A DNA stretch of 28,071 nt from WAOL01 sp964399035. GTDB taxonomy: Archaea; Thermoproteota; Thermoprotei_A; Sulfolobales; NBVN01. The translations under genes were made by a program, and so were the position numbers. Where the stretch lies: the NCBI GenBank assembly GCA_964399035.1, contig CAYNPH010000076.1, positions 1 through 28,071 on the forward strand, read 5' to 3'. The notes below the pieces were generated by a model that was not told the DNA's origin, did no database searches, and saw only the letters and a list, made by a program, of their open reading frames with translations. Below, piece after piece: positions 15,596-22,441 of this stretch. Each line of letters starts with the position of its first letter. Position 1 is the first letter of the stretch.

Positions 15596-15609
15596 ATTCT
15601 TTAAAGAAT
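15596..15609. promoter_or_regulatory. AT-rich palindrome in the hyd/SDR divergent promoter region
   Basis: ATTCTTTAAAGAAT is a perfect 14-bp palindrome in the AT-rich spacer between hydB (minus) and the SDR gene (plus). It probably overlaps the hyd promoter. It shares the run AATTCTTTAAA with the 14-bp tandem repeat at the right end of the window. The rest of the spacer (15610-15772) is AT-rich with TATA-like blocks at about 15710-15720 and 15751-15761 facing the SDR gene. Confidence 0.4.
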
Positions 15610-15808
15610 CAATAATAAAACATTTGAAAAACCGCTAACCCTACTTAATTAACGTTATTTAACGAACGCCGACACGATAATTAACGGACATTCTAATCAG
15701 GTAAACGGATAAATATTTTACATTACCATTGAATACCGGCGTAGAAACCGGCGATAAAAATATCATTAAGTCATGTATAAAAGCTGCAACCACGTAAGGA
15801 ACTCAGCC

Positions 15809-16561
15809 ATGCAGGCAAGCAACGAGAAATTCAGGGGACGCACGTACCTAGTCACCGGGTGCAGCAGGGGCATAGGGCGCCACCTGACCCTAGCCCTCAT
15901 CAAGCGCGGCGCCACCGTACACGGGGTGGCCAGAACCGAGGAAACCCTAAGGAAGCTAAGCGAGGAACTCGGCGGGAAGCTCACCTACACCGCCTGCGAC
16001 CTAACAACCGACGAATGCATTAACCAGGTGGTGAGGGACGTCAACAAGCATCACGGCACGCCCTACGGAATCATAAACAACGCCGGCGCGGGCGCGCTAG
16101 GCAACCCCCTCGAACTCGGCCCGGAAACGTACGAGAAACTAGCAAAGCTACTCTACCTAACGCCAGTAAAGCTAACCCTAAGGCTCCTACCCAAGATGAT
16201 CGAGCGCGGAGAAGGCGTCATAGTCAACGTAATAACCCTAGGGATAATCACCCACATAAAAGGCCTCGAAGCGTACCTAGCCCCAAAACACGCCCTCCAC
16301 AGGTTCTCAAAAGACCTAAGAGACTACCTAACCCCCAAAGGAATCAAGGTAATAACGGCCTACCCACCAGCAACAAGAACGGACTTCTTCAAAGGGCAAG
16401 GGCTCCAGAAGCTCTACGAAAGAATGGTGTCAAACCCTCTCACCAAGTGGAGTGTGAGGTCCCCTGAAGATGTGGCGGAAACCATAATTAACGCTATCGA
16501 ATCTGGAAAGGAGATCGTTACTGTGCCGCGACCAGCCCGTATCCTATTAATCGGTAAGTGA
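15809..16561 (+). CDS. short-chain dehydrogenase/reductase (SDR) family oxidoreductase
   Basis: The NAD(P)-binding motif TGCSRGIG and the NNAG motif are present, and the active-site Tyr-x3-Lys is YLAPK. In numbering from the upstream ATG at 15773 these are G29, N102, Y168 and K172. The residue 13 before the tyrosine, normally the catalytic serine, is threonine (T155), in VNVITLGII. I prefer the ATG at 15809: it leaves the usual short N-terminal tail before the first strand and has AAGGA upstream, whereas 15773 has no ribosome site. The C terminus has a YPPATRTDFF segment, as in ketoreductases. The substrate is unknown. The gene is divergent from the hydrogenase operon. Confidence 0.85.
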   Translation: MQASNEKFRGRTYLVTGCSRGIGRHLTLALIKRGATVHGVARTEETLRKLSEELGGKLTYTACDLTTDECINQVVRDVNKHHGTPYGIINNAGAGALGNPLELGPETYEKLAKLLYLTPVKLTLRLLPKMIERGEGVIVNVITLGIITHIKGLEAYLAPKHALHRFSKDLRDYLTPKGIKVITAYPPATRTDFFKGQGLQKLYERMVSNPLTKWSVRSPEDVAETIINAIESGKEIVTVPRPARILLIGK

Positions 16562-16571
16562 GTCTATGACC

Positions 16572-16589
16572 TAATCTAGTTAATCTAGT
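16572..16589 (+). repeat. 9-bp tandem duplication between SDR and trpB2
   Basis: TAATCTAGT occurs twice in direct tandem, followed by TAAAAATG. It lies in the 78-base spacer between two convergent genes. No function is evident; it may be a replication-slippage scar or part of a termination region. Confidence 0.5.
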
Positions 16590-16627
16590 TAAAAATGAAA
16601 CTTAAGTAATAAGGTGCTGGCCCTACT

Positions 16628-16645
16628 TACTCAAGCTACTCAAGC
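16628..16645 (+). repeat. 9-bp tandem duplication overlapping the trpB2 stop
   Basis: TACTCAAGC occurs twice in direct tandem and covers the trpB2 stop codon (16640-16642). The duplication sits at the gene end and does not change the reading frame inside the gene. Confidence 0.5.
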
Positions 16646-17992
16646 CCTGAACCTAGGTAGTTGAGGGTCTATCTTTGTTGGTTCGTAGTCCTGTAGTTTG
16701 CCGGCTAGGTATTCTTCGTAGCCTGCTAGGTCTAGTAGTCCGTGGCCGCTGAGGTTGAAGAGTATGACTCTGGGTTCCCCTTCCTTCTTTGCTTTCAGTG
16801 CCTCGTCAATCACTGCCTTCACGGCGTGCGCGCTTTCGGGGGCCGGCACGATCCCTTCTAGTTTGGCGAAGAGCGTTCCTGCTTCGAAGACCTCGGTCTG
16901 CTTGTATGCTACGGCCTCGATGATTCCTTCGGCTTTGAGTAGTGAGAGTGTTGGTGCGTCGCCGTGGTACCTTAGGCCGCCCGCATGTATTGGTGGGACG
17001 TAGTACTTGTGGCCGAGCGTGAACATCTTGATGAGCGGCGTCATCCCTGCCGTGTCGCCGAAGTCGTACTCGTACACGCCGCGCGTTAGGGTGGGGCACG
17101 CTTTTGGTTCGGCGGCAACGAACCTTGTCTCGCTCTTCCCTCGCAGCCTGTCGGCTACGAAGGGGTATGATAGCCCGGCGTAGTTGGAGCCGCCGCCGAC
17201 GCACCCGATCACGACGTCGGGGTACTCACCTATCGCTTCCAACTGCTTCTTTGCTTCAAGCCCTATCACGGTCTGGTGTAGGAGGACGTGGTTGAGCACG
17301 CTTCCGAGGCAGTACTTCGTCGCCTCATGCGTCACCACGTCCTCTATCGCCTCGCTTATCGCTATGCCCAAGCTGCCCGGGTGGTTCGGGTTCTCCTTTA
17401 GGAGCTTCCTGCCGAACTCCGTTAAGTTGCTTGGGGATGGCACTACCTCGGCGCCGTAGACCTGCATTAGGGTTCTCCTGTATGGTTTCTGCTCGTAACT
17501 CACCCTAACCATGTACACCCTAACCTTGAGGCCGAAGAACGCCCCCGCCAGCGATAGGGCGGAGCCCCACTGCCCCGCACCGGTCTCCGTCACTATGCGC
17601 TTAACGCCCTCAAGCGCGTTGTAGTGTGCTTGAGCTAGGGCCGTGTTTACCTTGTGGCTGCCGGTGGGGGTTACGCCCTCGTACTTGAAGTATATCCTTG
17701 CCGGCGTCCCCAAGTACTTCTCGAGCCTCCTAGCACGCATTAGGGGTGTGGGTCTCCCGATCTCGACGTAGGCCTCCCTAACCTCCTCCGGTATCTTAAT
17801 GGTTTCGGCGTCGCTGAACTCCTGCCTAACCAGCTCCTTAGCGAACAGAAGCCCCAGCTCCTCAGGCTTAACAGGGGTTCCGTCAGGCTTAATCATTGGC
17901 GGTAACGGCTTCGGGAGGTAGGGCTTAATGTTGAACCAGAACTTAGGGAGTATGTCCGGGTTTCGGGAGGATCCGCCTAAACCTACTTCCAT
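16640..17992 (-). CDS. trpB2: tryptophan synthase beta-like protein, TrpB2 type
   Basis: The protein is 450 residues, the length of the TrpB2 group, which is longer than TrpB1. The PLP lysine is K114 in TGSHKVN, the phosphate-cup motif is GGGSNYAG, and an extended N terminus (PKFWFNIKPYLPKPLPP) is typical of TrpB2. It joins indole and serine to make tryptophan, or recycles free indole. No trpA or other trp gene lies nearby, as is common for TrpB2. The ATG at 17992 has GAGGTG about 14 bases upstream, a rather long spacing. A TATA-like CTTAAAAG near 18036-18043 faces it. Confidence 0.94.
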   Translation of the reverse strand: MEVGLGGSSRNPDILPKFWFNIKPYLPKPLPPMIKPDGTPVKPEELGLLFAKELVRQEFSDAETIKIPEEVREAYVEIGRPTPLMRARRLEKYLGTPARIYFKYEGVTPTGSHKVNTALAQAHYNALEGVKRIVTETGAGQWGSALSLAGAFFGLKVRVYMVRVSYEQKPYRRTLMQVYGAEVVPSPSNLTEFGRKLLKENPNHPGSLGIAISEAIEDVVTHEATKYCLGSVLNHVLLHQTVIGLEAKKQLEAIGEYPDVVIGCVGGGSNYAGLSYPFVADRLRGKSETRFVAAEPKACPTLTRGVYEYDFGDTAGMTPLIKMFTLGHKYYVPPIHAGGLRYHGDAPTLSLLKAEGIIEAVAYKQTEVFEAGTLFAKLEGIVPAPESAHAVKAVIDEALKAKKEGEPRVILFNLSGHGLLDLAGYEEYLAGKLQDYEPTKIDPQLPRFRA

Positions 17993-18210
17993 TGGCGCAT
18001 GGTTTGCACCTCACGATCCGTAAGTGTTGAGCCACGCTTTTAAGCAATTATTTATTGTGGAACGTAAAAATCCTCAGGCGCATTCAGCTAGACAACTTAA
18101 TGAGTAAACGGAACTTCTAAATGCTTCGAAAACGCATTAAAAATTAATCAAGGAATCACCGCTTAACTTAACCTAATAACGCACCGAGCGAATCATACTC
18201 GGGACGAGGG

Positions 18211-18528
18211 TTGGGGGAGGACACCGTTAGGCGCAGGATAATGAAGCTCCTTGAGGAGACCGACGCCCCACTCACGGTTAGCGAGATAGTGGCGGTGCTC
18301 GGGCTGGATCTCAGCCCGGCCGAGGTTTACGACCACTTAAGGCATATAGCGAGGACAGTTAGGCGTGCTTCCGGTGGGAGGAAGGCCCTGCTGATGAGGC
18401 CACCTATCTGTAGGTCGTGCGGGTACGTGTTCTCAGACATGGTCGGTAGGCCTAGGAAGCCCAGCAGGTGCCCTAGGTGCCGCTCGGAGTGGATTGAGCC
18501 GCCCGCCTTCATCATAGACGAGGTTTGA
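18211..18528 (+). CDS. HTH/zinc-ribbon predicted transcriptional regulator
   Basis: The protein is 105 residues. An N-terminal winged-helix part (VRRRIMKLLEETDAPLTVSE, DLSPAEVYDHLRHIART) is followed by a zinc ribbon with CRSCG and CPRCRSEW. This matches the archaeal family of HTH domains fused to a zinc ribbon (COG3357-like). It probably binds DNA; the target is unknown. The TTG at 18211 is preceded by a purine-rich stretch, GGGACGAGGG. A TATA-like ATTAAAAATTA lies near 18136-18146. It is divergent from trpB2 and 53 bases upstream of a secreted-protein gene that has its own apparent promoter. Confidence 0.8.
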   Translation: MGEDTVRRRIMKLLEETDAPLTVSEIVAVLGLDLSPAEVYDHLRHIARTVRRASGGRKALLMRPPICRSCGYVFSDMVGRPRKPSRCPRCRSEWIEPPAFIIDEV

Positions 18529-18533
18529 GGATG

Positions 18534-18578
18534 GGTAAATGTTTATTTACCTAGTAACAATTAATTTACCTGGGTAAA
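18534..18578. promoter_or_regulatory. cluster of four GGTAAA/TTTACC half-sites at the promoter of the Pro-rich secreted protein
   Basis: Two inverted repeats are built from one half-site. GGTAAAT (18534-18540), four bases, ATTTACC (18545-18551) is the first. TTTACC (18565-18570), two bases, GGTAAA (18573-18578) is the second. The first overlaps a TATA-like TTTATTTA (18542-18549) and the second falls at the expected transcription start, four bases before the ATG at 18582. This is a good layout for a repressor with two sites. No clear ribosome site fits between, so the mRNA may be nearly leaderless. Confidence 0.6.
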
Positions 18579-18581
18579 AAT

Positions 18582-19181
18582 ATGTATCCTCAAAGTAAGG
18601 TCAGGAAAGCCGTAACAGCGGCGCTACTGCTAACCATGATGCTAGCCGTAACCACGCTGATCGCACCGAGAGTAATGGGGAACGGTGCCGGGGTACCTCC
18701 CCCACCACCCAGCGGGTCCGGGACGAGCACCCAAGCCCCAACGTCGAGTGGTGCTCAGGGCGGGAGCACCGCCCCGGAAACTCCCCCTCCTATAGGCACT
18801 AGCACAGCATCAAGTGATTCGGGGGCACCGCAACCTCCACCACCCCCGGTGCCCAGTACGGCCATGCTTAAGGAGGACGCCTTAAGGGAGCTCTGGCACG
18901 CGTACAGGGAATATAACGCGACCCTAGAACTCATGAGGTACGCGTCAAGCAACGGCGTGCAGGTCGGGAGCGACGCCCAATACTTCAAGGCGTTGGCAGA
19001 GGATCTCTATAATAAGGCGTTAACGGCGTTCAGCAACGGCAATTACTTGGCGGCCAAGTCCTACGCGAGGCTCTCCATAGAGTCCATGCATAGCCTTAGA
19101 GACGTAGTGACCTACGAATTAAGTGTGAAGGGGATAGCGCCCCCGCCGCCCCAGCCCGTAGGGCCTCCGGCACCGCCCTAA
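18582..19181 (+). CDS. secreted or surface Pro-rich protein with a helical domain
   Basis: The protein is 199 residues. A signal peptide (residues about 7-33, a basic KVRK then a hydrophobic run ending near MGNG) is followed by a low-complexity Pro/Ser/Thr/Gly segment (about 34-95, with PPPPPSGSG and QPPPPPVP). A helical domain (about 96-185, EDALRELWHAYREYNATLEL to SIESMHSLRDVVTYEL) resembles a single helical-hairpin repeat, and the end is Pro-rich (PPPPQPVGPPAPP). The Pro/Ser/Thr part may be O-glycosylated and span the S-layer. No transmembrane anchor is visible at the C terminus. I do not recognise the family. Its promoter has an unusual cluster of inverted repeats. Confidence 0.75.
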   Translation: MYPQSKVRKAVTAALLLTMMLAVTTLIAPRVMGNGAGVPPPPPSGSGTSTQAPTSSGAQGGSTAPETPPPIGTSTASSDSGAPQPPPPPVPSTAMLKEDALRELWHAYREYNATLELMRYASSNGVQVGSDAQYFKALAEDLYNKALTAFSNGNYLAAKSYARLSIESMHSLRDVVTYELSVKGIAPPPPQPVGPPAPP

Positions 19182-19256
19182 AGCATGCTTTAAAGGGGCA
19201 CCTAACGTAGTGGATTAGGGTGAGGCGTTTCCCGGTGGTTAAGGTCGTTTTTCTCT
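19179..19256 (+). terminator. possible termination region after the Pro-rich protein
   Basis: TAAAGCATGCTTTA (19179-19192) is a perfect 14-bp palindrome that includes the stop codon. Further on, TTTTTCTCT (19248-19256) is a T-rich run. Either may help end transcription; neither is a classical hairpin plus T-run. Confidence 0.3.
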
Positions 19257-19303
19257 CGTTAATAAGAATTGAATGAAGGGAAGTTAATTCTAGCCTTTAA
19301 CGG

Positions 19304-19341
19304 GGTTTCTTTGTCTAATTTATCCAGTTAGAAAGGAAACC
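19304..19341. promoter_or_regulatory. imperfect inverted repeat upstream of the Lrp-family gene
   Basis: GGTTTCTTT (19304-19312) and AAAGGAAACC (19332-19341) are nearly complementary, differing by one inserted base, around a 19-base A/T-rich centre. The right arm borders a TATA-like GTTAAAG (19344-19350). Lrp-family regulators commonly repress their own promoter, so this is a candidate self-binding site. Confidence 0.42.
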
Positions 19342-19382
19342 TTGTTAAAGGCTCAAACCACAACTAGACATAGGTTAGAGTA

Positions 19383-19829
19383 ATGGATGAGGCGGACAGG
19401 AAGATAATCAACATGCTCATGAAGGACGGCAGGGTGAAGTACTCCAAGATAGCTAGGGAGCTAGGCATCAGCGACGTAGCCGTAATAAAAAGGATAAGGA
19501 AGCTGGAGTCCAGCGGCGTCATAAGAGGGTACGTCGCGGTAGTGGACCCACAGAAACTGGGTTACAAGGCCCTCTCACTGACCGGCGTCGACGTCGAGCC
19601 TGACTACCTATTCCAGATAGTTGAGGAACTGAAGAAGAGGGAGTACGTGCGCTACCTAGCGATAACTTCCGGGGATCACTGCGTAATGACGCTGATCTGG
19701 GCTAGGGACGGTGAGGAGCTGAGGAGAATACACGACGAGATAAGCAAGATGCCCGGCGTGAAGAGGGTTTGCCCGGCAATAATCCTTGAGGAGGTTAAAG
19801 GCACCCTGGCCGTGGCTAGCAAGCCCTGA
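19383..19829 (+). CDS. Lrp/AsnC-family transcriptional regulator
   Basis: The protein is 148 residues, the normal family length. It has an N-terminal helix-turn-helix (YSKIARELGISDVAVIKRIRK, about 20-40) and a C-terminal alpha-beta RAM ligand-binding domain (about 65-140, DVEPDYLFQIVEELKK to RVCPAIILEEVK). It binds DNA as a dimer or higher oligomer and may sense an amino acid. The ATG at 19383 lies about 30 bases from a TATA-like GTTAAAG, so the transcript may be leaderless or have a very short leader. The targets are unknown; an imperfect inverted repeat sits in its own promoter. Confidence 0.93.
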   Translation: MDEADRKIINMLMKDGRVKYSKIARELGISDVAVIKRIRKLESSGVIRGYVAVVDPQKLGYKALSLTGVDVEPDYLFQIVEELKKREYVRYLAITSGDHCVMTLIWARDGEELRRIHDEISKMPGVKRVCPAIILEEVKGTLAVASKP

Positions 19830-19842
19830 GGGTAGCGGGTGA

Positions 19843-19872
19843 GGTTAAAACACTAAGCTAGGGTGTTTTACC
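19843..19872. terminator. convergent hairpin terminator between lrp and a membrane-protein gene
   Basis: AAAACAC (19847-19853), a nine-base loop and GTGTTTT (19863-19869) form a stem that has a T-run on either strand. The outer bases GGT and ACC extend it past a one-base bulge. It lies between two convergent genes, so it could act in both directions. Confidence 0.5.
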
Positions 19873-19893
19873 GCAACCCGAAGGCACGGGCGG

Positions 19894-20232
19894 TTAGGCT
19901 GGCCCCCAACCACGTTGCTCGAGCTTTGAGATCACCGCGTCGTACTTAACGTAAGCTATCAGGAGTAGTATGCCTACTATGATCCACGAAAGTATGAAGC
20001 CCAGTATGAGGGGCACTAACGTCGCGTCCTTAGCCTCACGTATCCTGCCGCTGTCGATGAGTTCCTCGATCTTCCGGCACTCAAGGAAGATCCAGATATC
20101 AACTATGCCCAACCCCACCCCAATAACGCCGACGAAGACTACCAGCAGTACGGCGCCCCACGCCATGTTTATTATGCCTATCACCAGCGCCAGTATACCC
20201 GCCACTAGCGTGAGCGACTTTATCGTACTCAC
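19894..20232 (-). CDS. small integral membrane protein of unknown function
   Basis: The protein is 112 residues. Two closely spaced hydrophobic helices fill residues about 5-50. A charged amphipathic helix follows (CRKIEELIDSGRIREAKDA, about 52-71), then a third membrane helix (VPLILGFILSWIIVGILLLI, about 73-92) and a basic tail. The layout resembles small archaeal membrane proteins with no assigned role. The GTG at 20232 has GGGGAC directly upstream, and a TATA-like GTTTTATTA lies near 20317-20325 on the minus strand. No partner gene is evident. Confidence 0.7.
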   Translation of the reverse strand: MSTIKSLTLVAGILALVIGIINMAWGAVLLVVFVGVIGVGLGIVDIWIFLECRKIEELIDSGRIREAKDATLVPLILGFILSWIIVGILLLIAYVKYDAVISKLEQRGWGPA

Positions 20233-20369
20233 GTCCCCAGCGACGTCGGGCGGGTAACGTGCTTGACCGTGAGCGCTCGCCGTCGTTAATCACCTATGTG
20301 TAAGGCGGGTTCTCCTAATAAAACTTAGTTACGAGCTTAGGAATCCAGTTGCGTGGGAATCCGCGTAGC

Positions 20370-21587
20370 TTACGCTACCTTCTCAGCGAGTTCCCTGACG
20401 GCGGCGTTCAGTGCTGACTTAACTTCGTCTGTCAGCGCTCCCTTCACCTCGATGGGCCCTATTACATCGTACCCTGCCTTAGCGAGTGCGTCCTTCACGA
20501 GCCTGCCTGCGGTGGGTGCCCAACCGTACGCGCCGACCACCAACGCCGGCCTGCCTTCGTAAGCGGCTTTCTTCACTATCAGGTTAATTACGTGCTCGAT
20601 CGACGGCACGACCCCGCCCTCATAGGTCGAGGCGCCGACCACGATGGCGGCGGCATCCGCTAACTCACCGAGTAGCTCTGAGAGCCTCGAGTGCTCGTAC
20701 TCGGTGAACCTAAAGGTAACTACCTTTAGTCCCCTTAGCTCGAGTTCCTTAATCACGTGGTCGATGATGCCCTCAACGAAGCCGTACATGCTTGAGTAGA
20801 TGACCACCACCTTACCCTTAGTCACGGTTCCCTTACCGAACCTCTCGTAAAGGTCGATTATGGTGGGTGGGTTGCGGCGCCACACGATGCCGTGGGAAGG
20901 CGCTATGATCGACACCTTAATGCCGGCGGACCGTAACTTCTCTATAGCCTTAACCACGTGCTGGCGGAACCTCCCGATAACGTTGACCGCGTACCTCATC
21001 ACGTGCTTCTCATACCATGCGAGGTCGTCGAACTCGTCGTCGAAGGCCTTAGGAGGTATTGAGTACGCGCCGAACGCGTCGCACGTGATTAGCGCCTCAT
21101 ACTCCGGGACGTAAGTCATGATTGTTTCGGGCCAGTGAAGCCAGGGAGTGTGAATGAAGCGGAGTTCCATGCCACCAACGGTGAGGGTTTCCCCGTCCCT
21201 CACGGGCTTGAACCTGAGCTTAACGCCGTACATGGACTCAACCATGCCCTTAATCATGGGGTGGCCCAGAACGAGCGGGTCGCTCCCCGCCTCCCTCACG
21301 GCCTTCAGGAATGCTGGTAAGGCGCCGGTGTGGTCGGGCTCGCCGTGGTGCAGGACAACGTACCTCACCTTAGAGAGGGGCGTGACCTCCCTTACAGCCT
21401 CAACGAACTCGTCGGCGTACCTGCCCTTCCACGTGTCGAAAACCACGGAGCCCTCATCCGTTGTGAGGACGTACGCGTTATACGTTATGCCCTCCGGTAT
21501 CTCCCAGAGGCCCTCGAAGAACCTCGTGTCGGGGTCGTCGACCCGAAGGAGGTGGAGTCCCCCGACAACCCTCTTAACTAAGTGCAA
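20370..21587 (-). CDS. fprA: flavodiiron protein (FprA-type oxygen/NO reductase)
   Basis: The protein is 405 residues with the standard two domains. The metallo-beta-lactamase-like part carries the diiron ligands: H81-x-E83-x-D85-H86 in HHGEPDH, H151 in WLHWPE, D170 in CDAFGAY and H232 in APSHGI. A flavodoxin domain follows (IYSSMYGFVEG near 258, GASTYEGGVVPS, GAYGWAPT). It reduces O2 to water or NO to N2O with electrons from rubredoxin or F420, protecting an anaerobe. No rubredoxin gene is adjacent. The start is TTG at 21587, with a GGGGG run about nine bases upstream. It is divergent from mobA. Confidence 0.95.
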   Translation of the reverse strand: MHLVKRVVGGLHLLRVDDPDTRFFEGLWEIPEGITYNAYVLTTDEGSVVFDTWKGRYADEFVEAVREVTPLSKVRYVVLHHGEPDHTGALPAFLKAVREAGSDPLVLGHPMIKGMVESMYGVKLRFKPVRDGETLTVGGMELRFIHTPWLHWPETIMTYVPEYEALITCDAFGAYSIPPKAFDDEFDDLAWYEKHVMRYAVNVIGRFRQHVVKAIEKLRSAGIKVSIIAPSHGIVWRRNPPTIIDLYERFGKGTVTKGKVVVIYSSMYGFVEGIIDHVIKELELRGLKVVTFRFTEYEHSRLSELLGELADAAAIVVGASTYEGGVVPSIEHVINLIVKKAAYEGRPALVVGAYGWAPTAGRLVKDALAKAGYDVIGPIEVKGALTDEVKSALNAAVRELAEKVA

Positions 21588-21700
21588 TGCTTTAACCCCC
21601 AGGTAAAGATACCGCTATGATTAATTAAATGGCTAACACGTAATGCTTCTTAAGCTACGGCACCACATAATGGTGGCGGACTCAGGCTGCGGTGAGGTAA

Positions 21701-22354
21701 TTGACTAGCGTACCAGCACTACCGGCGGCCGTGCTGGCGGGCGGGCGCTCAAGCAGGTTAGGCCCCAATAAGCTCGTCCTACACCTCCGCGGCACGCCCT
21801 TGGTGGGGCACGCCGTGCGCGCGGTTAAGGAGGTGCGGTGGGTCACTAACGCGTACCTGGTCGTGAGTCCGGGGAGCGTATGGGACGTCACCGGCTTAGG
21901 TGCTGATGGGGCCTTAGTCGATGAGTTCATGGTAGGGCCTCCCGGCGCGGTCCTGACGGCGCTTGAGGTGCTTGACGAGTGCGTCGTGGTGGGGGGCGAC
22001 ATGCCGTTAATTAACCCGGCCGTGCTCGAGGCCCTCATTAGGGTGTGTTCCGAGGCCTGCGTGGGGTGCGCGGCGTGCGTGCCTAGGGTAGGTAGGTTCT
22101 TGGAGCCTCTCCATGCTGTCTACGGACAGCGCTTAGCGCCCATCCTTAGGGCTGCCCTCAGCTGCGGCCACTCCTCGCTTCAAGAACTCCTTAAGCTACT
22201 TGTTAGTGAGGGTGTGGCGGTAGCTGTCGATGTTGAGGCGATAGCTTCGGAGGCCGGGCTGGGGTTAAGCCACGTCCTTAGATCCTTCACTAACATCAAC
22301 ACCTGGGGGGACCTCATGGCGGTTGCGCGCGGTGCGTGGGGAAGTGGCGTTTAA
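21701..22354 (+). CDS. mobA: molybdenum cofactor guanylyltransferase-like nucleotidyltransferase
   Basis: The protein is 217 residues. The nucleotide-binding loop is LAGGRSSRLGPNK (12-24), the metal aspartate is in GGDMPLI (98-104), EPLHAVY follows, and FTNINTWGDL near the end matches the MobA FxNINTxxDL motif. MobA joins GMP to molybdopterin or tungstopterin to make the dinucleotide cofactor. The start is TTG at 21701 with GTGAGGT just upstream. No other cofactor genes are nearby. A related guanylyltransferase such as CobY is less likely from the loop sequence. Confidence 0.85.
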   Translation: MTSVPALPAAVLAGGRSSRLGPNKLVLHLRGTPLVGHAVRAVKEVRWVTNAYLVVSPGSVWDVTGLGADGALVDEFMVGPPGAVLTALEVLDECVVVGGDMPLINPAVLEALIRVCSEACVGCAACVPRVGRFLEPLHAVYGQRLAPILRAALSCGHSSLQELLKLLVSEGVAVAVDVEAIASEAGLGLSHVLRSFTNINTWGDLMAVARGAWGSGV

Positions 22355-22386
22355 CCGGTGTGTTGACGAAAGCTTTTTCTCACCGG
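22355..22386 (+). terminator. possible terminator after mobA
   Basis: CCGGTG (22355-22360) and CACCGG (22381-22386) are complementary arms around a 20-base loop that contains CTTTTTCT. The T-run is inside the loop rather than after the stem, so it may act alone as an archaeal T-rich stop signal. Confidence 0.35.
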
Positions 22387-22441
22387 ATCAGAAGTAATTG
22401 GGTTTGGGCACGTAGCGCGTGCTCAACACGTTGACGGTTAG

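Noticed and set aside
18211..18528. Trm112 partner for the Trm9-like methyltransferase
   Set aside because: The protein has a winged-helix part before its zinc ribbon, unlike Trm112, and is far from the trm9-elp3 operon.
22408..22422. GCACG-TAGCG-CGTGC inverted repeat before the pyrophosphatase gene
   Set aside because: Five-bp arms are common by chance in this base composition, and its position gives no strong regulatory reading.
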